Assembly (NCBI GenBank): GCA_965247565.1 | Contig: CBDFHF010000003.1 | Coordinates: 1,922,001 to 1,986,000, forward strand | Source: CBDFHF01 sp965247565 | GTDB taxonomy: Bacteria; Pseudomonadota; Gammaproteobacteria; Methylococcales; Methylomonadaceae | DNA: 64,000 nt | Reading direction: 5' to 3' | In this document: positions 42,948 to 51,259 of the stretch, piece by piece | Position numbering within the stretch: position 1 is the stretch's first letter | How the letters are laid out: every line of letters begins with the position of its first letter | The notes under the pieces: generated by a model | The model's input: the letters and a program-made list of their open reading frames with translations, nothing else | What the model was told of the DNA's origin: nothing | Database searches by the model: none | Program-made: the position numbers and the translations under genes

Positions 42948-44879
42948 TCAAACTTGTCCTGCAGGTTTTGTTTTATCTATAGTGATATTGCGTGTTGGTT
43001 TATCAGCTTTTTCCTGCAATTTAATCAATGTATTGGTTGGTTGATTCTTTGGTAAATCAGCATCGCCATCGGGCGAGCGAGGTTCTTTGCCTGCCATCAA
43101 ATCTTCAATTTGCTCGCGATCAATGGTTTCCCATTTCATCAATGCGTCAGCCATTTTGTGCAAAATGGTGATGTTCTCTTGCAAAATCGTTTCTGCTCTC
43201 TGATAGTTGCGGTCTATGACTACCCGTATTTCCTCATCAATCAGCTGCGCAACATTATTAGAAACTGAGCTACCTGGAGTGCCGGGATGCCCCATGAATG
43301 CTTGGCCACCTTCTTCACCATACACCAAAGGACCAAGCTTGTCGGAAAAGCCCCAGCGCTTCACCATGTTTCTGGCCAATTCAGTCGCTCTTTCGATATC
43401 GTTAGAAGCACCAGTAGTGACCCGATCTCCGCCATAAATCATTAACTCAGCAATTCGCCCACCAAATAATCCGGCAATTTGACTTTCCAGCTTGCGTTTA
43501 CTGGCGCTGTATTGGTCCCGCTCCGGCAAAAACATGGTTATACCCAAAGCCCGGCCTCTTGGCATGATACTGACTTTGTAAACTGGATCATGGTCTGGCG
43601 AAAGTTGACCGACAATACAGTGTCCTGCTTCATGGTAGGCAGTTAACAATTTGTCATCTTCAGTCATCACCATGGTGTGACGTTCAGCACCCATCAAAAT
43701 TTTATCCTTAGCTTTCTCAAGGTCGCTCATGTTCACTTCTTGCTTGTTTGATCTAGCAGCAAAAAGCGCGGCCTCATTGACTACATTAGCCAATTCAGCA
43801 CCTGAAAAACCTGGCGTGCCTCTAGCGATGTATTTCAACTCTACGTCTGCGGCGGCGGGAACCTTTTTAATATGTACATTAAGAATTTGTTCCCGACCTC
43901 TGACATCCGGTAAGCCTACATTTACCTGACGGTCAAAACGCCCAGGCCTTAATAAAGCTTTATCTAACACGTCCGCACGGTTGGTGGCAGCAATTACGAT
44001 AACGCCCTCGTTGCCGTTAAAACCGTCCATTTCTACCAGTAATTGGTTTAGCGTTTGTTCACGTTCATCGTTTCCACCGCCGATACCAGCACCGCCACGT
44101 TGTCTACCCACTGCGTCTATTTCGTCTATGAAAATAATGCAGGGTGCATGTTCTTTGGCCTGTACGAACATATCTCGAACTCTTGATGCGCCCACACCTA
44201 CAAACATCTCAACAAAATCAGAACCTGATATGGTAAAAAACTTAACTCCTGCTTCACCAGCGATGGCTTTGGCAATTAAGGTCTTGCCGGTACCCGGAGG
44301 ACCAACCATTAATATACCCCGCGGGATTTTACCGCCCAGTTTCTGGAATTTTTGTGGATCTTTCAGGAAGTCAACAAGTTCGGCCACATCTTCTTTGGCT
44401 TCTTCACATCCCGCTACATCACCGAAAGTTACGGTCAGCTTATCCTCTTCAAGCATCTTGGCTTTGCTTTTACCAAAATTGTTGGCACCGGCTCCGCCGT
44501 TTTGCATTCTACGCATGTAGATAATCCACACCGTAATGAGTAGCAGCATGGGGAACCAAGAGATGAATATCCTGGTAAAGAAAGTTTCCTGGGCGGGCGG
44601 TATAGTTCTGATTTGCACATTCGCACTTAATAGATCATCTATCAGGTGCTCATCACCCGGATTGAAAGTCTCCAGATTTTGTCCATCTGAAGTTCTGACT
44701 TTTATGTTCTGTCCGGAAATTTCTACCCGTTCAACCTGTCCGCCCTTGACCTTATTCACAAACTCGGAATAAGCCAAAGATTCTTGCATTGGCGGTGTGG
44801 TGTTTACGCGATCATAAATAAGGTATCCGCCAGTAATTAGTACCCCAACAAGCAGAGCATTAAAAAAATATTTTTTCAT
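42948..44879 (-). CDS. ftsH: ATP-dependent zinc metalloprotease FtsH
   Basis: Membrane-bound AAA+ protease that degrades misassembled membrane proteins and regulators. It is 643 residues from MKKYFFN, a start supported by GGAGAT about 7 bases upstream. Two membrane helices (about 5-22 and 100-122) flank a periplasmic domain. The AAA domain has GPPGTGKT (193-200), FIDEIDAVGRQRGG and the SRH (ATNRADVLDKALLRPGRFDR). The zinc site HEAGH is at 416-420. The C-terminal tail is Lys/Thr-rich. It stands alone after the sigma factor gene, ending in a strong terminator. Confidence 0.96.
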   Translation of the reverse strand: MKKYFFNALLVGVLITGGYLIYDRVNTTPPMQESLAYSEFVNKVKGGQVERVEISGQNIKVRTSDGQNLETFNPGDEHLIDDLLSANVQIRTIPPAQETFFTRIFISWFPMLLLITVWIIYMRRMQNGGAGANNFGKSKAKMLEEDKLTVTFGDVAGCEEAKEDVAELVDFLKDPQKFQKLGGKIPRGILMVGPPGTGKTLIAKAIAGEAGVKFFTISGSDFVEMFVGVGASRVRDMFVQAKEHAPCIIFIDEIDAVGRQRGGAGIGGGNDEREQTLNQLLVEMDGFNGNEGVIVIAATNRADVLDKALLRPGRFDRQVNVGLPDVRGREQILNVHIKKVPAAADVELKYIARGTPGFSGAELANVVNEAALFAARSNKQEVNMSDLEKAKDKILMGAERHTMVMTEDDKLLTAYHEAGHCIVGQLSPDHDPVYKVSIMPRGRALGITMFLPERDQYSASKRKLESQIAGLFGGRIAELMIYGGDRVTTGASNDIERATELARNMVKRWGFSDKLGPLVYGEEGGQAFMGHPGTPGSSVSNNVAQLIDEEIRVVIDRNYQRAETILQENITILHKMADALMKWETIDREQIEDLMAGKEPRSPDGDADLPKNQPTNTLIKLQEKADKPTRNITIDKTKPAGQV

Positions 44880-44963
44880 GTTGTTATCTCCAGTACGCAT
44901 ATTTGAAGGGCTTGTTTTTTCTTACTTTACTTATACGGATACACTTTTAACACTAAGTTGCCT

Positions 44964-46364
44964 TTATAGAAAACTCATTAATTGTTCGCCATAACTTAGT
45001 CTTATCTTATTTAACGCCATAACCTGTATCTGCCGTACTCTTTCCCTGGTTAAGTTGAGCTCCGCTCCAATTTCTTGCAAAGTCATTTCACAGTCACAAT
45101 CAATACCAAAATGACTGCAAACAATCCTCGCTTCCCTCGAATTTAATGTGCTGATGGCTCCATTGAGCAATTTTCCTAATTCTTCTGCAGCAATTTCTCC
45201 AAAACTATGCGTAAAAACGCCTTGTTCCAAAAAACTTTCAGGAGAAATTGAGCTATCATCCTCGTCTGCATCGGCATCAAAAGACATAGAGGTTTGAGAG
45301 ATTGATAAGATGTTATTTAATTCGTCAACCGATATGCCGACATATTCAGCCAATTCATAGCGATTAGGTTCTTTTCCTAGTTTAGCCATCAATTCTTCTT
45401 TACTACGGAATACCTTATTGATTGTGGCCATCTGTCCAAATGGCAATCTCACCACGCGTTCGCAACGAGTCAGTGCACGAGAGATCGCTTGCCTAATCCA
45501 GTAACCAGCATAGGTTGAAAATTGGAAGCCCAGTTGGTACTTAAATCGATCCACTGCCTTTAAGAGACCGGTCTGACCTTCCTGTACGAGATCCTCAAAA
45601 TCCAGAAAGCCACCTTTGTATTGGTTGGCTATGAAAAGAACCAATCTGGAATTTGCAGCGGCGAGTTTTTGTCTGGAATCTAACCAAAGCCGTTCAGTTA
45701 AAACCATTTCGGTAAAGTGCTGATACATATCGCTACCGGACAAAAACAGAAATTGTTCATCAAAGCGTTTATTCTGTAGAACTTCCATCATGTCTGAAAG
45801 CTTAGTTTGGTTGCGCAATTTTAAGCCTTCCAAGCGCTTGATCAATAAATCGGCTTCTTTCTTTTGATGGGATGTCGACGGTTGGTAGGAAAAACCTCTC
45901 ACTTTAAACGCATAAACGAGAAAATCAGCTAACTCGGTTAAGTCTTCAAAACTAAAAGGATAGGCTTGTATAGAACTGATTAGATTTTCTTTATCTTTAG
46001 AAAAATTATCGTGGGATTTTATATTTCTTGAAAAACTGTGACTGGCTGATAAAAAATAATTTTTTATGCTGGGTAAGGCATTTGCTTGCTCAGAACGTAC
46101 CTCATCGTCATCTTCTAACTCGCCTTGGCTGTCGTTCTGATCATATTTACTGAGCAGCCACAAGGCAGTGGCAGGGAATTGCGACAGGGAGGTAATAAAT
46201 CTAGTTTTTTCAGCCGCTAGATTTCTGGCAATCTGAAAATTACCATTCTCAACCGCTTCAACCGGCAAGTTAACCTCCTGTTTAGTATTCTCCGCAGCAA
46301 CGGCGCCTGATTTGATTAATACACCCGTTTCTTGCCTTGCTAAACGCTCATTAAGGTAAGCCAT
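44964..46364 (-). CDS. Sigma-70 family RNA polymerase sigma factor with long N-terminal extension
   Basis: A 466-residue sigma factor. The last 240 residues are a standard core: region 2 at about 235-300 (NSRLVLFIANQYKGG, DLVQEGQTGLLKAVDRF, FSTYAGYWIRQAISRAL), region 3 (RLPFGQMATINKVF, VGISVDELNNILSIS) and region 4 at about 400-460 (LTRERVRQIQVMALNKIR). The first 225 residues match no sigma region I know. The ATG at 46364 (MAYLNERLARQ) is chosen for its GAGGA ribosome binding site. Region 2 is RpoD/RpoS/RpoH-like but it is not the housekeeping RpoD. It may be a stress or alternative sigma; its regulon is unknown. Confidence 0.85.
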   Translation of the reverse strand: MAYLNERLARQETGVLIKSGAVAAENTKQEVNLPVEAVENGNFQIARNLAAEKTRFITSLSQFPATALWLLSKYDQNDSQGELEDDDEVRSEQANALPSIKNYFLSASHSFSRNIKSHDNFSKDKENLISSIQAYPFSFEDLTELADFLVYAFKVRGFSYQPSTSHQKKEADLLIKRLEGLKLRNQTKLSDMMEVLQNKRFDEQFLFLSGSDMYQHFTEMVLTERLWLDSRQKLAAANSRLVLFIANQYKGGFLDFEDLVQEGQTGLLKAVDRFKYQLGFQFSTYAGYWIRQAISRALTRCERVVRLPFGQMATINKVFRSKEELMAKLGKEPNRYELAEYVGISVDELNNILSISQTSMSFDADADEDDSSISPESFLEQGVFTHSFGEIAAEELGKLLNGAISTLNSREARIVCSHFGIDCDCEMTLQEIGAELNLTRERVRQIQVMALNKIRLSYGEQLMSFL

Positions 46365-46479
46365 AACATTCAATCCTCGCAAAAGTAGCCGGAGAAAAAC
46401 CCATCTGAATATAAATTATCCATTTTGCACTTTTACGAACTGAGTATTTGCTAAAGTGCAGATCGGTTTGTTGTGATAA

Positions 46480-46508
46480 AAGATAACTATCTATTCACAA
46501 AATGTCAA
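46480..46508 (-). promoter_or_regulatory. Strong sigma-70 promoter of the sigma factor gene
   Basis: On the minus strand a perfect TTGACA (46508-46503) and TATCTT (46485-46480) are spaced 17 bases. The predicted transcript starts near 46473, leaving a leader of about 110 bases before the ATG at 46364. Confidence 0.6.
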
Positions 46509-46636
46509 CAATATCTTAACAATACTTTGACAAAACATACTGAATTACTCGATTTTAAACTTAAAAAATAAAATTGTTTATTTAAATCAATGCGTTGTTT
46601 ATGTTCAGGAATTGGATGTTATGGTTGTACAACAAC

Positions 46637-46660
46637 AGGGAAGATCAAATGATCTTCCCT
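46637..46660 (-). terminator. Terminator hairpin after the TerB gene
   Basis: AGGGAAGATCA at 46637-46647 pairs perfectly with its complement at 46650-46660. It lies about 56 bases beyond the TerB stop on the minus strand and separates the Ter-like cluster from the sigma factor gene. Confidence 0.7.
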
Positions 46661-46715
46661 AAATTTTTATATTATCTCAGACTACTCAATACTGACTAAG
46701 TTGCAAGGGATTTAT

Positions 46716-47168
46716 TTACAACTCGAATTCAGCTGGATTTAGACCCAATTCTTTGGCAATCTTAACGGCAATCTTTTTTTCATCGTCATCAAAGTTACCA
46801 TCGGAAGCAGCAATTCCGATAATCATGCGAATCAACAAGCGTGCTGCCTCAGTATTGGACTTCATTTTTGCCAGCGCTTGAAATGCCTTGGCTTCGCCTA
46901 TGTCCTGGTCAAACTCCAGCTGAGCAATAAAATCCTGAAATGCTTTGATTACGTCAGCGGTTGGAAAAATTGACAGCGCATCATTGCTCTCAATAAATTT
47001 GATCATTTTTAATTTTTCGCCGGAACTGACTTGCCCGTCAGCCATAGCAATCAAGGCCGATCCTGCCATTGCTGCATTCAGGAAATCTTTGTTTTTGAAT
47101 TTTAAAGCCTCTGTTTTTAATTCATTGGCTTTGGTTTTTAATTGGCTAAGAAAACTATCGAAACTCAT
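46716..47168 (-). CDS. terB: TerB-type tellurite resistance protein
   Basis: A 150-residue soluble helical protein of the TerB family. The two helical halves carry the acidic metal-binding clusters typical of TerB (ALIAMADGQVSSGEKLKMI and IGIAASDGNFDDDEKKIAVKI). TerB proteins belong to stress systems with TerC/TerD and membrane partners; none of those is nearby. It is the last gene of the minus-strand cluster, 53 bases after the CitE-like gene. Confidence 0.88.
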   Translation of the reverse strand: MSFDSFLSQLKTKANELKTEALKFKNKDFLNAAMAGSALIAMADGQVSSGEKLKMIKFIESNDALSIFPTADVIKAFQDFIAQLEFDQDIGEAKAFQALAKMKSNTEAARLLIRMIIGIAASDGNFDDDEKKIAVKIAKELGLNPAEFEL

Positions 47169-47221
47169 ATTACACTCCAGGTTTAAGGTTAAAAAATAAA
47201 AGAAAAAAGACCAGTCAATAT

Positions 47222-48157
47222 CTAACTGGATGATTCAGCATACTCCATCAATGATAAATCGTCTCGGACTCCATAGCATTCCTGCCGGTCCAATATGGCG
47301 TCAGCCCATTGTCCATGTGTTGCTACTTCGCACATGGCATCGTGCATTTTAAATACCGCAGGTGCTTCTTGCTCGGTCATTCTGAGCGCCATTTGATAAT
47401 CTTCCTTGTCAACCGCATAAGCTGATTCAATCGCTGTTATTTGGCTAGGATGTATGGCGGTTTTACCGATCAGGCCGTGGGCTAAATCCAGTTGGATTTC
47501 TTTTTGCAAAGTAGCGTTGTCATCCAAATACTCAAATACTGGCGCGGAAAGGGCAAAGCCATACGGCTTAAATATAGTAACCAGCTGAGATAGGGTAAGC
47601 CCAATTGGGGTGTCATAGATAGTCAGTGCGCGCGGTCTGCGAATACCCAGCAGATTCATTAAATCGTTACCACCGATTCGTAGCATTAAAATGTTCGGTA
47701 AAGCACTTGTTTGCAAAAATGCTTGTCGGAGTTCAATCATAGCTTGAGTATCAAAAACTTCACGGGTTTCCAAGGTCGGCATTATCTGAAATGAAGTTCC
47801 TTGTAATTGGTCGAAATACTCATTAAAGTTGCTCAGGTTGAATTTAGGTAATACAAAACCGTCGATTTTGTCGATATTCGGCAAGTCCAGCAATCTGGAC
47901 AATATCTCAGGGCTTCTTGCTCTAATAAATCTAAAATGTTGCGGTGAGCGCCTAAAGCCTTGTAAACATAGACCTAAATGACGCACGCAACTATCCACCT
48001 CCGCTTTGGAGATGGCATCTTCCGTACAAAAAATCATTGCTCTCAGCATGGAAAATTTTTCGCCATTGGCAATATCTAAGATGTCGCGACGGTTACCCGG
48101 CATATACAAGGGCGCCCCTAAAACCCAAGGCGATAAAGGCGAATAGTTAGTTGTCAT
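47222..48157 (-). CDS. HpcH/HpaI aldolase / citrate lyase beta-like protein
   Basis: A 311-residue TIM-barrel protein resembling CitE-type aldolases. Conserved parts are LYMPGNRRDILDIA at the N-terminus, FIRARSPEILSRLLDLPNIDKIDGFVLPK, the catalytic-barrel Glu/Asp region (PTLETREVFD, LRIGGNDLMNLLGIRR) and GLIGKTAIHPSQI. In Ter-linked gene clusters a CitE-like aldolase belongs to a proposed biosynthetic module for a nucleoside-like metabolite. The substrate is unknown. It overlaps the StiP-like gene by 4 bases. Confidence 0.85.
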   Translation of the reverse strand: MTTNYSPLSPWVLGAPLYMPGNRRDILDIANGEKFSMLRAMIFCTEDAISKAEVDSCVRHLGLCLQGFRRSPQHFRFIRARSPEILSRLLDLPNIDKIDGFVLPKFNLSNFNEYFDQLQGTSFQIMPTLETREVFDTQAMIELRQAFLQTSALPNILMLRIGGNDLMNLLGIRRPRALTIYDTPIGLTLSQLVTIFKPYGFALSAPVFEYLDDNATLQKEIQLDLAHGLIGKTAIHPSQITAIESAYAVDKEDYQMALRMTEQEAPAVFKMHDAMCEVATHGQWADAILDRQECYGVRDDLSLMEYAESSS

Positions 48158-49257
48158 ACGATAATCTCTTTTATTAAAGCGACAGCCCGGTAGGGCAAGC
48201 TAGTGATAATTTCTACGGGTATTGATTTACTGGTTGCTAACCAGCGTAAATGTTGGGTTTCTTCGGCGTTCTGGTCCTGCAACAGCAACAGCTTGGCTTC
48301 TCGACGCAACAACACACGAGTCGCTTCACCGATACCGGGTTTAATGTAATTGACCTGACTAACACTATATTGATTCACCAAGCATTTTAAGAACGCAAGT
48401 GATTGGGTTTGTCGTTGCTGTTGATCGGGTTCACACGCACTTGGCGTTATGTTATCCAGGTTTAGCGAGTTGCTCTCAAGTGTGCCGAGTACGATATTTA
48501 TAAAGTAGTTGGATAAGTCATGTTTGGCAAACTGCTCATAGAAAACGCAGCCGTGAAAATCGAGACCACCAGCATGCTGTTTATCGTATATCGAACGACT
48601 CACTAAACCCGAAACTGTGGCATTTAATATACAGGAGGGAATTAGATAATCCTCAGTAGAGGCGCTAAACGCAGCACTTCCTGATAAATCGGTTAAGACA
48701 TAAAGCTCCGCAGGAATAGTCACGCCATCGGTCATTGCAAACGCTTGCAAACTATCGGCAAGTTGTTTGGCAATTACGCCTTTACCTGTCCACCCATCGA
48801 CAAAAACCAGAGATTCCGGTAAATGTCGCTGCAGAATATAGCGCAGTGCATTGTTGTCTAGACCGACATCTCTCAATATGGAAATAGAGTAATGCTTAAC
48901 TTCAATAGCAAAATAGCGTTTTAAAATATGTTTGAGCAACACCCCAATTGGCGTCCCTGCACGCGCTAAAGAAACCAGTGTTATTCCGTGTGGACGAGTT
49001 GAGATGATACGTTTTGCTAATAGCCAGAGATGTTCAGCGAGCCGCTGCTTATTAGCGGCCATCGCCTGATAAAATAATTGTAAATAAGCATCTGTAGGCA
49101 ACGCTTCATGACTGAGCAGTTCTGAGTAATGTTTCTGTCCGGACTGAATTAGTGTCTCTTTAACATGAACGGGAGTGTCTTGCAGAGCCATAGGCTTAAG
49201 TAAAAACTGCACATCGTCAATACTATAACTTCCGGAAAAGGGCGAGCTATCGGTCAT
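48154..49257 (-). CDS. StiP-like protein (PRTase-type N-domain, PELOTA-like C-domain)
   Basis: A 367-residue protein resembling the StiP family. The N-terminal part (SGSYSIDDVQFLLKPM, ITLVSLARAGTPIGVLLKHIL, SLVFVDGWTGKGVIAKQLADSL) has a phosphoribosyltransferase-like fold, with FVDGWTGKG at the PRPP-loop position. Residues about 270-367 resemble the PELOTA-like domain found at the C-terminus of this family. Databases also call it cysteine protease StiP. It overlaps both neighbours as ATGA, so translation is coupled within the cluster. Confidence 0.78.
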   Translation of the reverse strand: MTDSSPFSGSYSIDDVQFLLKPMALQDTPVHVKETLIQSGQKHYSELLSHEALPTDAYLQLFYQAMAANKQRLAEHLWLLAKRIISTRPHGITLVSLARAGTPIGVLLKHILKRYFAIEVKHYSISILRDVGLDNNALRYILQRHLPESLVFVDGWTGKGVIAKQLADSLQAFAMTDGVTIPAELYVLTDLSGSAAFSASTEDYLIPSCILNATVSGLVSRSIYDKQHAGGLDFHGCVFYEQFAKHDLSNYFINIVLGTLESNSLNLDNITPSACEPDQQQRQTQSLAFLKCLVNQYSVSQVNYIKPGIGEATRVLLRREAKLLLLQDQNAEETQHLRWLATSKSIPVEIITSLPYRAVALIKEIIV

Positions 49258-50009
49258 TGCGCCAAAGCCAGACTTTTGAACAGTTGGGTATTTTTAGGAA
49301 TTAACGCGTAATCGCACAATGCCATAAAGGCCGCATCGGTTTTACTGTCGCCAGCTGCAAACGTTAAAATGTCCGGGTAGCGGCGTTGATAGTTATCCAG
49401 CAAATAACTAACTGCACTTTCTTTGTTGATGATCTTGGGTAACACAGCCAGATTATTGCCGTTTAAGTGCCAGTATAAGCTGCCGTCAATAACACTAGGA
49501 TGAGGTTTGATAACGCTATCCAGCAAGATTTTTAGTGTTGCTTCTGTGCCATCACGATGTTTGATTACGCCATACCAATTTATGCCGAAATCACTCACTA
49601 AGCGCGGTTTAAAGTCTTGAAACTGTTGGGCATAGGTTTCTACTTCCCGCCACAAATCCAGTAGTTTCTCTTGATAGCTCGGCAAAGATTGCATCATGTT
49701 ATCCATCCATGCGCTGTCTAGATTACGCTGTTTATCCAGAATCACCGCACCGTGATTTAACACAACTTCTTCCTGAAACGGCAAGGTGACTCTACCAAAA
49801 GCATGAAAATCTCTAGCGGTAACCGGAACAATTTTAAAACCTTCGGAAAACCAATCCCACAACCACTGCTGTTTATGAGTGGCATAAGAATTTGGCGAAC
49901 CATCGGGTAAAAATGCCCGTACTTGTAATCGCTCAGCATCCGTTGAGGCACACTTACGCAGGGTTTGGAACAGGGTATCGTCAAGATCTAGAAAAATGTA
50001 ACGTTGCAT
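49254..50009 (-). CDS. HAD superfamily hydrolase
   Basis: A 251-residue phosphatase-like protein. Motif I is FLDLDDTLF near the N-terminus, motif II is IVPVTARD, and motif IV is TFAAGDSKTDAAFMALCD. A C2-type (Cof/SPP-like) cap lies between. It probably removes a phosphate from the product of the neighbouring PRTase enzymes (inference). Starts at 50009 (ATG) or 50033 (TTG) are possible; neither has a good Shine-Dalgarno, and both overlap the upstream PRTase gene (29 or 53 bases). Confidence 0.85.
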   Translation of the reverse strand: MQRYIFLDLDDTLFQTLRKCASTDAERLQVRAFLPDGSPNSYATHKQQWLWDWFSEGFKIVPVTARDFHAFGRVTLPFQEEVVLNHGAVILDKQRNLDSAWMDNMMQSLPSYQEKLLDLWREVETYAQQFQDFKPRLVSDFGINWYGVIKHRDGTEATLKILLDSVIKPHPSVIDGSLYWHLNGNNLAVLPKIINKESAVSYLLDNYQRRYPDILTFAAGDSKTDAAFMALCDYALIPKNTQLFKSLALAQ

Positions 50010-51168
50010 AAGGTGATGAGGGATTAAGTTCAAACCGGGCGCTGATTGCTTGCCACTGCTGAAGCAACTCGACTAAGGGCCGACACAGCGGCGTTTCATG
50101 ACACAGAATAACCTCCCGGTAAGCATTTTTGTTCATATTGTAGATAAAGTTGGGGATTTCATCTGCGTAGTTGTCCTCAAATTGGCTGACTGATTTTATA
50201 TCGTTGCCTGGATAAATCGGCGACCGTGTTGTGCTCTGTACTTTAACTTTAAATCCTTTTGCTTCCAGTGCGCAGCTCAGCAGATAAGCCGGAGTATTGC
50301 ACTCGCCAGTTCCTAATACCAGAATAGGGCGACTGTCGTCATTATGAAAATACTTAAGTGCTTGAGCTACCACCTCCGTCTCCAAGCGAATTGGGGCAGC
50401 TATACCCAAGCGTCCCGGCCATGCCAATAAACTTTTTTTACATTCACCATTCCCGGTTACATTAACGGTAATATGATCGATAGATGTATTTTGGTTATCA
50501 TCAAATCTCAACAGCCCTTGCCGGAAGCAAACCCACTCCACAGCAACTCCCGATTGAGACTCTAAAGTAAGCCGATCATCAGGATGGGCAAAGTTAACTA
50601 GGCTGACGATAAACACCTTTTCTAAGTTAGGATTGATGGACTGATAGGCTTTAATTAAGCGTAGAAACGTTTTTCCGGTACTGATTTCATCATCAATCAG
50701 TACCAACGTTGTTGCTGTCAAAAACTGTTGTCGATATTCAGCTTGCACAGGGTAATATAAAAAAAAGTCAGTTGCGTGACTATGCGCTTCTTCAAAAGCG
50801 AGTCGTTCAAGCCCAGCCAAATGATAGCGGGTAGTTTGCATAAATAGGCCTTGGTGCAGGTTTTCCGCACACGCAGCTGCAAAAACCCCATACCCTAAAC
50901 CGGTTGCAGTTTCAGCCATACCAATCCACAACGATGCTTTCCTTAAGCCGCTTTGCAGAACCATTCTTGCTAAAGCTCGATAAGACCAGCTCATTATTTT
51001 TGGTGTTACCGGATAATGTTTTCCCAATATTTTACTAACCAGTAAGAATTTGCGTTTACTACTTACCCGTGCTGCAAAACCTAGCAGCCGGTTCAGAGGA
51101 ACCCGTCCCGGTTCTACATCCAAGTGTAATGTACCAGTAGCCAAGTGAATGGTATGTGTTTTAGACAT
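49981..51168 (-). CDS. Phosphoribosyltransferase with C-terminal TRSP-like domain
   Basis: A 395-residue protein from MSKTHTIHL. The PRTase domain (about 20-230) has LWIGMAETATGLGYGVFAA and the PRPP-binding loop LVLIDDEISTGKTFLRLI. The C-terminal part (about 260-395; RPILVLGTGECNTPAYLLS, STTRSPIYPG) matches the TRSP-domain region that follows PRTases in Ter-linked clusters. GTG at 51201 is an alternative start. It lies 91 bases after ppsA and overlaps the HAD gene. It is the first committed enzyme of the cluster in my reading. Confidence 0.82.
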   Translation of the reverse strand: MSKTHTIHLATGTLHLDVEPGRVPLNRLLGFAARVSSKRKFLLVSKILGKHYPVTPKIMSWSYRALARMVLQSGLRKASLWIGMAETATGLGYGVFAAACAENLHQGLFMQTTRYHLAGLERLAFEEAHSHATDFFLYYPVQAEYRQQFLTATTLVLIDDEISTGKTFLRLIKAYQSINPNLEKVFIVSLVNFAHPDDRLTLESQSGVAVEWVCFRQGLLRFDDNQNTSIDHITVNVTGNGECKKSLLAWPGRLGIAAPIRLETEVVAQALKYFHNDDSRPILVLGTGECNTPAYLLSCALEAKGFKVKVQSTTRSPIYPGNDIKSVSQFEDNYADEIPNFIYNMNKNAYREVILCHETPLCRPLVELLQQWQAISARFELNPSSPYATLHFSRS

Positions 51169-51259
51169 AATGCGTTTATGCAAGAAAAATCTGTTACTCA
51201 CTAAGGAGTAAGGGATGATGGGCGATGAATGCGATACATTTTTCGATAAGCTGTTTGGC

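Larger units (their letters stand above)
46365..46715. other. Leader and promoter region of the sigma factor gene
   Basis: About 350 AT-rich bases between the TerB and sigma factor genes. It holds a strong minus-strand promoter (46480-46508), a long leader of about 110 bases and the TerB-side terminator. No gene is seen. Confidence 0.5.

Noticed and set aside
43981..44520. Plus-strand open frame of 179 codons
   Set aside because: It is antisense to the AAA domain of ftsH; Pro/Ser/Thr-rich composition is typical of an antisense shadow.
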